Assembly (NCBI GenBank): GCA_023374025.1
Contig: SIJG01000011.1
Coordinates: 2,078,574 to 2,142,573 of the forward strand
Direction: 5' to 3'
Length of the DNA stretch: 64,000 nt
Source of the DNA: Heterodera schachtii
Taxonomy: Eukaryota > Nematoda > Chromadorea > Rhabditida > Heteroderidae
A program made the translations under genes and the position numbers. The notes under the pieces are model-generated. The model ran no database searches. It was not told the origin of the DNA and saw only the letters and a list, made by a program, of their open reading frames with translations. Below are positions 1 through 12,497 of the stretch, piece after piece; the first letter of the stretch is position 1; each line of letters starts with the position of its first letter.

Positions 1-239
1 AGCTTCAAAAAGGTCATTTTTAAATTATTTTTTGTGACAAAAAGAAATATTCAAAAATCACTTTTTGCATTTGATCCTTCCTAAAGAAAGAGAAGGACGA
101 CGCATTCATTTCGTTGAGCGTTGGCGTTCGTGAATCATCGACCCTTCTCTGTCCATCCCCGTCGCTTCTTCCGTCATATTTCCCACTGTCATTCACCCCC
201 CCCCCCCTCTCCCCCCACTTCGTCGTTTCTTCATTCGCC

Positions 240-2601
240 ATGTCTCATCCCTCCCACTTTTTGCATTCCTTCGTCTCACTCCCCCGCAACACCAAATTCG
301 TCCTCCTCTTTCTGCTCCTTGCTAGCGCAATGGTCTCAATGCTTTGCCTCATCTCCGGGCTGTTCCTTCTCCCGCCGGACATTCACTCCTTCAGCAGCAC
401 ACCTTCTGAGCAAGGCATCGATTGGCAAATTTCATTTAAATTAATTTATTTGTTTTATAAAACAGTTAATTTAACAGATGCCAACCGCCAAATTCCGCTG
501 ACAACCGTCGGTCGACTGTCCTGTGTCACTGAGGCGGGATGCGTTTTGTCTGACACATCGCAACTGAATTTTTTGGTGGTCGGCGACATCGGAGGTTTGT
601 TTTTGGGCAAATTTTCATTCCTCAAAAAACACGCCTTTAGCTCAACACAATTTTCAAAATTTCAGCTATGTTTTGTTCTTTTAACATAAAATTGGAAAAT
701 AAAATGCGAAAAGCGGAAAAAATTTAGAAATGCAAAATCTTTGGTCTGAATTCAGTAAAACATAACAATTCACAGTTTTTTGTTTTTTTAAACATTAATT
801 TTAGGCCTTCCCGTCTTTCCGTATTATTCGTACGCGCAGACAAAAGTGGCACGGGCAATGGCCAAAATTGGCAGAAGGCATCGGACTCACTTTGTGGTGA
901 ATGTCGGCGACAATTTTTACTTTAACGGAGTCCAAACTGCGTTCGATGGTCGTTTCGAGGTTTTCAATGCTTTTTATTCCCTTTTTTGATTAGTTTATTA
1001 TTTAAATTAATTCTAAAATTTGCCATCACTGAGATTTCCTACATTTTTCAGGATTCCTTTGAAGAGATTTACGACCAACCCGAACTTTTGGTTCCGTGGT
1101 ACACAATCGCGGGTAACCACGACCATTTGGGCAATGTGACGGCCCAATTGGCACGCACCGATTTCAGCAGCCGATGGTAAAAACAGACCATAAATTACGA
1201 AACATTTGTCCACTTTTGCTTCTTTTTTTGCCAAAATTGAATCAAACAAAACCTCAATTTGCTTTTGTTTGGATTACAAATTGCCTGCCCAAAATGAGTG
1301 TCAATTGTAAGGCGTAGTGAGGAGGCTTTAAATTGGACAAATTTTTGAAAAAAATTCTTTGTCTTTCGCCGCGCCTTTGGCTTTCCATGAAACTGAAAAT
1401 GATCTGTAGCTCAGGACGTTCCCCCGTCTGTTCTACAAAGTTCGTTTGTCCTTCGACGGTCTCTCCCCTCCCTCCGCCGTCCGTGTCGACTTGCTAATGT
1501 TGGACACCGTCGTTCTGTGCGGGAACACCGTCGACGTGCAGGGCGACTCACTGTTCAATTGGCTTTTTGCGCAGAAACGCGAGCCCAACGGACCGTCGGC
1601 GGAGCATCGCCAATTGGCGGCGCAGCAATGGGCGTGGATTGAGCAGCAAATGCGCCGATCGGAGTGAGAAAATGGGGGGGGGGTGGGGGCGGTATAAAAA
1701 TGGAACTTATTTAGGGTTGATGAATCAAATTCAATTAAGAATTCTAAGGGTAGGAATGGTACCCGTAAACCAAGAAAATTTAGAACAGTTTTTTTTCTTT
1801 ACCCCAAGGTTTAAATTTTTTTTTCATCGTTGAAAAAAAAGTAACAGTTTTATAAACAGAGTTTGGCATAAATATGGCCATTTTGAGGCTTTTTGACATT
1901 TTAATTAATTGTCCAACGGTGCTGCCGATGGCATCCGTTAAGAAATTAATAGAAATTTCCTAATCAAATTTTCTAAAAACTTTCCGGACAGGCCTTTTGG
2001 CTCAAATAAATGCATTAATCGCTTGGTTTCCGAATTTCATTTCTTTCCCGTCCATTTCCCTCTCCCCATTCTTTAGTGCCGATTATCTGTTCGTGGTCGG
2101 CCATTATCCCATCCATTCGGTCTCTGAGCATGGCAGCTTCGCCTGTCTCCGTCGGTTGGATTCGCTGCTGCACTCAGCACGGGGCCAACGCGTACTTTTC
2201 CGGCCACGACCACACATTGCAGCACATTCGCTTTGGCGCGGCGCCGTCGGAGGATGTCAAAGGGACTGTCGCCGAAGATCGGCACATCCATTACATTGTG
2301 TCCGGGGCTGCTTCGCGGACCGACCGAAGTGCCAAACACATTGAAGACGTGCCGAAAGAGGCGTTGCTCTTCAGGCAAACAAATAACGGGAATGTCACTG
2401 ATTTTTGTGGGCTTTTTCTTTAGGTATCCGACTGGTTGGAACCCTTTCTCCCAAATTGGCTTTTCCAACGGAGGCTTTGTCCAAGTTCAGCTGCAAAGAA
2501 ACAACGGCACAATGAACTTTTACAGCGGCACACAGCAGAAGAAGCACTCTTTTGAGTTAAAGCCGAGGAGGCGGCGAGGGACGGACGGCACGGGGAAATG
2601 A
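240..2601 (+). CDS. purple acid phosphatase (tartrate-resistant ACP5 type), secreted or membrane-anchored
   Basis: A binuclear-metal phosphomonoesterase of the mammalian TRAP type. Exons read 240-594, 805-959, 1052-1176, 1415-1663, 2077-2374 and 2424-2601, with matching phases. All metal-ligand blocks are visible in order: GDIGG, GDNFYFNGV, GNHDH, VGHYPIH and SGHDH. An N-terminal hydrophobic stretch (VLLFLLLASAMVSMLCLISG) suggests a signal peptide or anchor and entry into the secretory pathway or lysosome. Three oddities. First, frame is lost inside exon 5: the T at 2174 is one base too many, and skipping it restores the family alignment between SEHGS and NAYFSGHDH. Second, the last intron (2375-2423) begins GC rather than GT. 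Third, 415-477 could be a second GC-AG intron of 63 nt, but it reads open, so its splicing is undecided. The start at 240 is the first ATG in the frame with the hydrophobic segment. Confidence 0.85.
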
Positions 2602-2930
2602 ACGAAGCGGGGCTAATTGACGGGGAGGAGATTTCTTTGCCATTTTGTCCATTTTATTGTGATTATTTGCGTTTTAAACATTTACACATTTGCCATAAAA
2701 ACAATTTTTTTTTTATTGGCAATCTATAATAGGTAATACTTTACAATCTTTTGAAAGCCTTGGTCAGCATTACATTCAATAATGAGAAGCTCTCAATTTG
2801 TCAACTATAAAATCCACTAGAAATGTCGCAAAGTGCCATCCATGATTTTTTGCCTTCTCCAACACCGTACTGAACCGTATTCCATCACCGACCGTACCGT
2901 GTTCCCCCTCTTCTCGCCCAGTTTTTGGTC
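2602..2930. other. convergent intergenic spacer
   Basis: Sits between the 3' end of the acid phosphatase and the 3' end of the Scratch gene, which converge. AT-rich, and presumably holds both 3'UTRs. No ORF or RNA gene that I can support. Confidence 0.5.
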
Positions 2931-5900
2931 CTATCGTAGTCCGTCCGATGGTAATACCGTACCCATTTCCTCCGCCGTCCCTTTCTTTCTGCTGCCATTG
3001 TGGTGGTGCTGCTCCAAATGTTTGCTCAAATAGCTGCGCAAAGCGAACACGCGGCCGCACTGCTCACAATGCCAACGCTTTTCATCTGACAAAAAGCCGA
3101 CTTTTATTTTTGGGATTTGTTTTCATTGAAGCGCCAAAAGTGGGACAATTAAGGCACTGATCAGCCACCGCTTGATTGATGGTCAGTGATCAATCACTGA
3201 TCACCTCTCTCGGCCCCCTCAGGCTGATCATTGAGAGAGTAGCGATCGGATTTGATTTACCCCACCCCTCCCCGACTTTTTGAGAATTCGCACCAATTTG
3301 GGTTATTTTTTCCTAAAATTTACTGATGTGTGTGTTCAGATGCGCTCGTAGATTTGAACGGTCTGAGAATGCTTTTCCGCAATTGCCACATCCAAAAGGC
3401 TTCTGAAATCAGAAAGAATTTGGAATTGTCGCTTAACAAATGCGCTAACTGCACATTCCCCCCTTTGCCGAGCAAATCACCGATTTCCTTTCCTTGCAGC
3501 TAAAATATAACTCTGATCATTCATTCATTCTATTATCTGAACATTGGTCTGCTGATTCTTCCTTCGCTCTATTCCTGATCAGTCCTCTCCCCTCAATTCT
3601 GTCACTCACTTATATTTCGGTCATTCTTCCCCCCACCCTTCCACCCGTTCTGATCACCCGTCATTTTCCCATTTCTGATCACTTCTTCCCGTTTTCTGTG
3701 ATCACTCACGTGCCCCGTGTGGCTTCGGATGTGTCCCTTCAGCAGCCACGGGCGCGAGAATCGCTTGCCGCATATGTCGCATTTGTGCTGCGCATTGTGC
3801 GTTAACAGGTGCATGCTAAGTGCGGGCATTGACACGTACTCTTTGCCGCAGATGGGACACTTAAGGGAAGGGAATATTTTGTAGCGGTGGGAAAAGGGAT
3901 GAGTCAGTCAGTCCCTTTCAATTAATTAACTTTCTTAATCAGCACTAATTACCCCCCTCCGCTCTCGCGGCGCATTTGTCTCCCCACGTGCCTTTTTCGC
4001 GTGTTCCCACGACCGATGCGTTTGTTTGTGCCGCGACAGGTTGGAGCTGGTCGCGTAGCTCTTCCCGCATTCAGCGCACACGTGCTTCCCGCCGCAAGAA
4101 GAGGAGGGCAACGGCGGATGCTTTAATTGGTCGGGAATGGCATTTTGCCCGTGGCGATGGACCGACTGACTTTTCTCTTAAGCGTCGCTTTTGGCACCGC
4201 CGTTTCTTTGCTGTCTTCTCCATTGGTTGTGCCGTTCTGTTGCGACTTTCGGCTGCGCCGTCCATCCGTCCAACTGAGCTCCTCCTCCTCCATGAAGTAG
4301 TCCACTTTCGTCTTTGAAGTGCCGCCGTCGCCGCCGACGGCCAAAAGTCCGTCGATGGAAAAGCCGAGACGACCAGCGACAGCTGCAGCTTTTGACTGCT
4401 GCTGAATATTGGAGGAGCTTGGCGGAAGTGCATTCTGATCAAAGAAACTGATCAGTGTAAAAAACGATTCGGTAATAAAATTGATCGGTGCCAAATTTGG
4501 ACAAAACACTCGTCGCGATTTACCGTTACTCTCCCAAAAAAGACTTCGTTTCTTTTTGCTTAAAAATGCCGGGATCTAGAAACAGGATCTCGAGCTCCGT
4601 CCCTTCTTCCCGGTCCCCCTGATTCCCTTTTCGAATTCCATCCCACAAATTGTGCCGCAATTGGTTTCTGTGCCATCAATTCGCTGCCCCCCCCCTAATC
4701 ACCGATTGGCACTCATTTCGCGCATTCGTCTCCACTTTTGTCGGCTTTTCGTCCCCCTCCTCCGTCTTTTCCCTCTCTCTTTTCCCTCGTCCGCCGTTTT
4801 CCCCTCGCCATTTGTGTCGCTTCTCCACCAAATGCTCTTCCGATTTGACCACTTCCCTCGACGGTATCACTTTTGCTGCATTTGTCGCCGCCATTCGCTT
4901 TTCCCCTTCCATCGAAAGGGCGGCACTTCGCCCGGCCGACGACGCCGGCGGGGCCAACGGCCAATGGCATTGGAAAAGACGGCCCAAAAGGAACACTGAA
5001 GGGCAGAGAAAGGAAGGGATCAGTTAAATTCGGCATTTCTTGGCAGAAAATTGCCAAAATATTTGCCCAATAAATGTTTATTTTCTTTGCTTTCTGATCA
5101 GTTTGTCCTCCCTTCTTTTTATTAGTGTTGGACTTTGGCACAATAAAAGTGCCGATGGGTGCGTAAGTACGCCAATTTGGCACGAAAGAGAACAGAAAGG
5201 GGTAGGAGAAGAGGGAAGGCAAAATGGCATGTCTAAGCATTCTTGACAATTTGTAAAGACAAATAAGGCACCGCAAAGACGGAAATGTAAGTACTTTAGG
5301 AAATGAAAAAAGTGTTGGGCGAGTGTTTCCTCTCCCCCCGCCCCTCTTCTTCCCTCTTTTTTGCCCATTTCTCCCCCTCCCTTACCCGCTCTCCCCTTAT
5401 CCTTCTCCTCTCTCGCCATCTTTCTCATCCCTCTCCCTCCCTCATTCCCCTTCTCCCTCCCTCTCCCTACCTCACTCCCTTTCTCTCTCCCTCCCTGATT
5501 CTCTATCTCTCCCTCTATCTCTCTCCCTTCCTCATTCCCTCCCCCCCCTTTTTCTTGCCTTGTTGTTGTTGCTGTTGCTGTAAGATAAACAAAGCTGCAG
5601 CGGACGGCAAATTGTTGTCCAATAATGCTGAAGACGATGACAACAAACTGTTGCTGTTCTGCTGCGAGTGTATGGCCAATCCATTTTCGGCGCGGGTGGA
5701 GGGAAATGCCGTCGAATTTTGGCACGGAATTTGGCGCGGCAAATTTTGTTGGATCGGTTGGACGAAGGACTGCTGAAGTTGGAGCAGTTGCTGGAGAAGA
5801 ACAGCGGAAGAGAGAGGAGGAGGAGGAAGAAGGAAAGCGGAACTGTTGAAGAGCAACCGACGGAGAAGGGAACGGAGGGGTCCATTGGCAGGCCAAACTT

Positions 5901-5949
5901 TTGAATTTTCTAATTTTGGCAGCCTTTTAAAATGGAAAAATTTTGGCAC
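2931..5949 (-). CDS. ces-1: Scratch/CES-1-type C2H2 zinc-finger transcriptional repressor
   Basis: A Snail-superfamily DNA-binding repressor, Scratch branch, acting in the nucleus on E-box-like sites (family knowledge). Five C2H2 fingers are split over four exons. Finger 1 ends at 3992 ([20 protein letters not shown]). Fingers 2-3 lie in 3710-3859, exactly 50 codons ([17 protein letters not shown], then [17 protein letters not shown]). Finger 4 is 3324-3402 ([21 protein letters not shown]). Finger 5 is 2931-3085 ([21 protein letters not shown]), followed by a short tail and TAG. The intron between fingers 1 and 2 uses a GC donor (AAG|GCACGT); the others are GT-AG. The N-terminal part is not resolved. 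A Ser/Gln-rich ORF at 4123-4509 and a Gln-rich stretch at 5515-5949 on the same strand are plausible upstream exons, but I could not find the SNAG start. Confidence is high for the fingers and low upstream of about 4120. Confidence 0.85.
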
Positions 5950-8900
5950 GAAATTTTCAAAGAAAATGCCGTAAAAGACACAAACCAGAAAGTGTGAAAC
6001 ATAAAATGAATCTGTTGAGACCGTTTTCGAGCACTAAAAAAGAAGGCCCTCACTTTGGAGGGGGCGTGCCCATCGAAAGAAAAGCCCGGGGGAAAGGGAG
6101 GGAAGAGAGGGGAGGGGAGGGGAAGGGAATGATGGGAAGGGATACTGTAATTGGGAAGGGAAGGAAAGCAAAAGGCGGCCAAATGGGGGGGGGGAGGGCA
6201 CCGTAAACGACGACGGATTGGCCCATAAGCAATTTTTGCGAAATAGCCGGGATTTAATTGTTTTTACTAAAACAACGAAAAATTGCGTCAAATTTCTTCC
6301 TTCATTTCTAATAAACGTAAATAAAAAAAATCCCCAAATTGGGGTGAGGAAAAACGGAGGTTGGCATTTTGAAAGTAATTTCTAAAAAATGAATGCAATT
6401 AATGAATTTTTTGGCCACCCATTGCCCGTTTTTCGCTGCCCCAAGCAAAACTGAAATAATTGTTTACTTCCTTTTCGTATTACACATTTGATGACAATGT
6501 TTACAGAGCAAAAGAGGAGGAAAAGGCTAAAATTGTGCCACCCAAACAGTGCCGTCGTAATTTTGGTTTTAAATGCAAAAATAACTAATAATTAAATTTG
6601 TATTTGAATTCCAATTAGTTCCCCCCCCCCTCTTTTTCTGTTTTCTGTTGATTCCCTCCTCCTTAATTTCTTAACCACCAGTTTGGTCTTCTCCATTTCT
6701 TTTTCTCGAGAGTTGCTCTTGGCTCTTTTGCCACCTCTTTTCCCCCACTCAAATGAAATGAGAGGGGGGGGGGGGATTTGTAAGTGAGAAGGGCGGGGGG
6801 GGGGGGAGGGGGACAGATGGGACGACGAGGAAAAGCACGGGGCACGGGGGGGGGTGAACGTGTTTGACCGTTCTCTCTCGAGGGGCAGGTGTTCTTCTCC
6901 ATTCTCATGGCCTTCCCCTCGGGGGCCATTGGGTCGGTCGGTTGCGCAACCGCCGTTTCGTCGGATTGGGCGAGAGCAAATCTTAGAGAGGGGGGGGGGG
7001 GAGGGCGACGCCCTTCTGCCAAATGGCCATTTTTGCTTCTGTTAGCGCCCAATTAATCACTCATTCATCCGTTCTTTTTCCGTCCGATTGATCGCCCAAT
7101 GGCGCGGCACGGCACAATTTGCTAATAGTTTTTTTTGGTTCTTAATTTGGCACCCATTAATTACGTTAATCAACACTTTGTGCCACTGAAAATATTCGCC
7201 TAATTGGGCAATTTGTCCATTAACATTTGGCCAATTATTCATTTTTGCGTCGATGTTGAAGTGATTGTGTGGAGAATTTTGTCAACTTTTCAAGGGGAAA
7301 ATGCCATGAATGGGCAGCAGCAGAAGCACAATCCCAACACACGGCCGAGGATGGCACTCATTCGCCGGAGGAGTCAATTGGCAAAATTGGGGGGGGGGGC
7401 GACAGGGAGGGGTAATTGGGAGGAACGCTTAATTGGCACCATTTTTTGTTGTTTTGTTTTCGTTGAACGGTCAAGTAAATGGAGCAAGAAATGGACAAAC
7501 GAGAAGAATATGCATTTGGAAGGAAAGAAGAGAGGACGGGGGAATATTGTTATGCAATTTGAGAGCCAAATTTAGGGAAAAAAGAGAAAAGAAAAATGGA
7601 AACGGAAAAAACGGATTTTAGAAATATTTTAATTGGCATTTGCCATCAATTTGTGTCTCGATTTGCCCTCCCCCCCCCCCCTCCCCCGTTAATCCCATTT
7701 AGCCCCCCCCCCCCCCCCATTAATAAGTCGGTGATATCCAACTGCGATCTCTCCCCCCCCCCCTTCCCCCCTTTGTCTGTCCGTTCTCGCCCCCTTTCTC
7801 TTTTTCTTCTTCCCCACCCGTGTCCCTTTAACCTCTCCGACCGGTGGCCATCTCTTCCAAAAAATTATGCAAATTCTGTCCGGGCGAATTGCATAATCTG
7901 TTTTGGCGCCCCAAATGGGATTTGGGGGCGGCGCGGGCGGAGGCGAAAAACAAAAGGGCCAAAAGCCGACACGAAGAGAAAATGAAGTGGCAAAGGGAGG
8001 GGGGGAGAGGGGGGGAAAGAGGGGATGACATGGCAATGGCACCCTTTCCCCCCCCCCCCCTCTCATCTTTGCCCCCCGGCCCCAACGATAGGCCATTTGT
8101 GCCCTGCGGGAGAGATTATTTCTGCCCCTTCTCCACCGATGTTTCGGCCCCAAAAAAGGGCCGAATTATACATAAAGAGATGGAGAGGGGCGAGGGGCGA
8201 GGGGTAGAAAAAGGGTACGATCATTGAGAAGAGATGTCCCCCGGGGGGGGGGGACACGGGCGAATGTTGCGCAAAGGGCACCAATAAGCCAGGAGAATTA
8301 CATTAAATGGAATTAAATAATACTTTATATTAATTTGGTATAATTTTCTGTAATATCAGCGGTGCTTTTGCTGTGGGCAAAAAGAAACTTTCCGGAACCC
8401 GATCCCATAATGAGCTTTCTAATGATGTCAAATTTGAAGAATTGGCTTAGCATTATAAAGTTTGTGCTGAATATTTTGGCATCCCAAAGTGCGCACTTTC
8501 AACAAAGTTTTTGTAACCACCATTAGTAGGGATGTGCTCGATTTTGCCGAGTAAATTTCCCGGGTTTTTCGTATCCCGGTCTCGGTTCCCGAACAACATT
8601 TCCCGCATATCCCTCCCTATCCACCATAACCCAAAGTACGGTTTTTTATTGTAAATGCCACCACCATCGTGCCATTTAACAAAAGTTTGCTTTTAATTAA
8701 TGAAAGTGAATTTAAACGAGTTCAAACAGTAAATAAATTGATGAATGGACTCGCGCTTACTTTCCGATTTTGGCACTGATAAATCCCTTCCCCCGGGCGC
8801 CATTGCCCCGTGCCCTGTCAACTTCCGAATGATGGGCAAAATGCCATTGACTCTTTCGCATATGGCCGACAAGGGATTTGTTTGGTGGCCAATGAATAAA

Positions 8901-9480
8901 TGAGTGAATGATGGGCCGAATGATTGCCATTTTGGCAGGGACACTTTTGGCACATTAATGGGAAGACAAAGGCATTGTCATAATTACCGCTAAATAATCA
9001 TAATTATTTTGGCACTTTTTAGAATCCTGTAAGTTTAAAGTTTCAATTTGGGATTGATTATAATAAATACAATATTTGAACAAATAATTTAAATAAATTG
9101 GAAAATGTTTTTATTTTTGTCCTCCGTTTCTTTTCCGATTTTTCTGAGAAAAGAAATTTCGCGCAATTTTTAACAGCGAAAGAACAGAACAAAGCAAAGA
9201 CAGTAAATGAGCAGAGGAGAAAAGTTGATGGAGCCAAAAAGCGATGATTAGCAGCAGAAGAGACTGAAAAGTGAATAATTATTTAATTTTATTATTTTCT
9301 ATTATTTTTCTAAATTATGCTTTTTTGGTAAACTTAAAAATAAAATCGACCGAATCTCGGGGTGATTTTTTGGTCTCGAAAAATTTCGGTGCGAATAGCA
9401 CTAATTAGCCAAAGGAAGAAAAGCACTGAATAAAATAAAAAAGTTTTTATGTATTTGTTTTTATATTTCCCCGCTTTTGG
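5950..9480. other. low-complexity intergenic region with many poly-G/poly-C runs
   Basis: Many homopolymer runs of 9-14 G or C (for example near 6190, 6763-6808, 6989, 7669-7718 and 8238) within AT-rich DNA. Long open frames here are made of Pro/Gly/Arg runs and show no domain, signal peptide or splice logic. I call no gene. Confidence 0.4.
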
Positions 9481-9786
9481 CACCTCCGCCGCGCCCTTTG
9501 CTCAAATTTTCGGCGGCTTCCGCCAAAAAAACGGTGGCAAAACTGTGTGCCATCATTTGAGTCACTTTCGTTGCCGACACAAAGGGAAGTGCGCACTCGG
9601 CGCTGTGCCGCCGGCGACGACCAATTGGCTGCCGTCGCATTAAAAATGCCGCCGGCGACGAAATTCGTTCGCCTCAGCCGACGGGCAAAAGAAGCGGGGG
9701 AAAGGTCGGCGAGCACCGAATCGGAGGGCGAAGTGGCCAAATCGGGACAGAACGGAGGCTGAGAAAGAGAAAGGGCACGAGGACAA

Positions 9787-12291
9787 TCATTTGGTGGAGA
9801 GAATGGCACCGACCGACGGAAGGGCGGCACAGCCACCGACGAAGGGCACTTCCGAAGGATCGGCCAAATCGGTGCAAATGAGGACACGGCATTTGAGTGC
9901 CAATTGGGACTGATCCGGCAGTTTGAAGGCGTGCCAATTGGCACGGGCGATGTCATTCTGAAAAGAGGGAGGAAGGGGAAATCGAAGGAAATGCCAATGA
10001 ATGCAATTGTTTACATAAGTGTCATAACGGAGATGACCAAAGATGTTCAAATCGGTGGAACAACTTAAGCAAAAAGTGCAAATGGAAGTTTTGAATTGAG
10101 AATTATTCAATTTTAATATTAATTTTAATTTTATTTTTCGATTTTCATTCGAATTTTGCACTCGCCCAAAACTGTCAATCACTTCGTGCTCAATTCCCCG
10201 CTTCGTATCTTTCACGACACAATTTTTGACCAGAAATCCGAATGCCTCTTAAAATAATAAATTAAAATTTAATAAAATTATTTTTCATTATTTATTTTAT
10301 TTTTGTCACCCGTTTTCGGTTGAAGTGCAAATTCGACCACCATCGGTTGTCCAATTTGCAATTCGTCGTTCGTCTCCACGCCGTCGTCGCCTTCCCTTTT
10401 TTGGTCAACCAAAAAACGCATTGTCGGAGTTGGCAACGGCGCCTTTTGCTCCAGTTCAATTGGGACGATATTAAGCTAAAAAATAATTAAAAATAAAAAG
10501 AATATAATTTTAATGCTTTTATTATTAATAAGGATTAATTAACACATAAAAATGCAAAAAATGTACTGGAGCTGGTGGGAATTGAACCCACGACTTCTTG
10601 CATGCTAAGCAAGCACTCTACCACTGAGTTACAGCCCCTGTGTTAGAGATGCTTTATATATTTCTTTTGATATGAAATTTAAAAATTAAAAAGAGTAATG
10701 CAAAATTAATTAATTAGAAAAATACTCTGAGCAATTCAAAATTAGTTAATTAAGAAAAAATAATACTCTTCATCAATTTTCTTATTGTTTTTTTTTACCA
10801 ATTTCCAAATTTATTTATAAAAGCCTTTTAATTAATTAATTAAATTATTTAAATTATTATTTCCAAAATAATAATTTCCTTCTGTCCCTTCCTTTCCCTT
10901 TTGTTCTTCTCACTTCGTCCAATGCCTCCTCAATGTTTCGTCCCAATTTTGCCTGTCTTTCATTTTCGCCTCCGTTTTCTCTGTTTTGGGCGCATTGGAC
11001 AAAAAACGATTGGACATTTGAAGAGGCATTTTGTTGATGGAAAACCAACTGAAAACAATTCAAAATTTATGTGACGCAAATGCACAACAAAATTACCACA
11101 ATTTGCAGATGGAATTGTTCCATTGGCGTTGAGAATTGGGTTTGTTGCCGATTCCGAATGCCACATTCAGAAAAGGGAAACCTTTTCGGGGGGGGGGGGG
11201 GAATTGGGAAAAGAAAATGGACAAAAATGAAACTTAATTAAATTAAATAAATTTTTAATTAAAATTCGGACTAAATTCACTGACGATATGTTAATGTTCG
11301 GTTCGTTGGTCATTGAGAAGAAGCAGCTTAACTTGATTAATTCATTCGAATTTAATCCAAAAAGAAAAGAATTCACTCGCCTCGCAATTCGCTTTTTTTC
11401 ATAGGCAAAGATTTGACCGGTGAATGGGAAAAGAGTGCGAAGAGCAAATTGGACGCCCTTCTCCATGCAAATAATGCGTGCTTTGCCTTAATAAATAAGT
11501 GAACATTTTAAAGAATGGCAAATAAATGCCAATTTTGAACAGAATTCGGCATCAATTAATTGCCCAATTTCCGATCCGATCGGTCGGTGCGGCATCGCCT
11601 CCTATGGCCGTTCGATTAATTAATTGCCTAATTACCGATTGATCGGTTCGGCACCGCCCCCTGCGGCCCTTCGGTTGGCTGAGGTGCCAAAGGGGGGAAG
11701 TCCGTCTGCTCACAATCGCCCCTCGGGGCCTGCACCAAAATTGGTTTAGTTTTGACATCGTTAATTAATGCTTTTAAAACGTACATTTTTTTCCTCCACC
11801 TCTGTCGGCTTCGCCGTTGTCGTCGTCGTCGTTGTTATTGGCATCGCTTTTGTGGTCAGTGCCACGCCGCCTCTTCGGCTCGGCTGATACGGTCGGCCCG
11901 GAATGAAACGGCCGACGGAAGGCGTCGGCACGGCAAATTCAGACTGTGCCGTAACCAAAGTGGGGAAATAGGGAGGGAGAGGGGGCTGTTTTGATGGTGG
12001 CACAACTAGGGGACAAAAAGGGGGAAAAATTCCGAAATTAGTGCCATTTGGAAGGACAGCCATTCTCACCCGATCCAACATAATTCCCAGCAGCAGCAGA
12101 AGGAAAATGATGAGGCAATGTTGAGGACTTTTCGTAATAATTTGCGGGAAAATTTGTCTGCCGTTGTTCTCCCAGCGATTGGTACAAATTGGGGTGAGGC
12201 GCCGCCGATTGGGTGCCCAATTCGTCGGAGGAATTGGCCGAAGTGCCGGCCGAAAGCGGCGGGGGATTTGGAGGAGAATAATGCGACACAA
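9787..12291 (-). CDS. secreted ZP-domain protein (cuticlin-like)
   Basis: ZP domains polymerise extracellular matrix, and in nematodes most belong to cuticlins of the cuticle. The ZP-C half is clear: exon 10310-10475, then 10162-10247 (EAFGFLVKNCVVKD), then 9787-9957 (WHAFKLPDQSQLALKCRVLI), with phases that fit. Upstream fragments fit ZP-N: FALRTLFPFTGQIFAYE near 11400-11465 and LVFHQQNASSNVQSFFVQC just below 11050. Further upstream lie a Thr/Pro-rich exon (about 11780-12005) and a hydrophobic segment (CLIIFLLLLLGIMLD, about 12080-12125) that would serve as signal peptide; the true start is uncertain. The coding end is also uncertain. The ZP frame stops at 9787, but the GC-rich 9450-9790 stretch is open in another frame with a dibasic ARRLRR site, so a further exon is possible. 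A tRNA-Ala lies in an intron on the same strand. Confidence 0.65.
10567..10638 (-). tRNA. tRNA-Ala (anticodon AGC)
   Basis: A 72-nt cloverleaf on the minus strand. The acceptor stem GGGGCTG pairs with CAGCTCC (one G-U pair), with discriminator A. The anticodon stem is CTTGC/GCAAG with loop TTAGCAT, giving anticodon AGC. The T-arm contains GGTTCAATTCC. It lies in an intron of the ZP gene, on the same strand as its host. Confidence 0.95.
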
Positions 12292-12497
12292 AGTGAGAGG
12301 ACGGAGACAGAAACTAAAATACGGTAAAATCTTAATTAAAATAATAGGACAATAAGCAGTGATTAATGGGCCAAAGGGAAGGGAAATGAATTAGAAGAAC
12401 AAAGAGAAGCGCCGCTAGTTAATGATGCTCTGGTAATTGGTCTCGACTCGATAAAAGCCCCGGCGCTTAGTGTCTCAGTCTCGAGTATCGGGAAACT

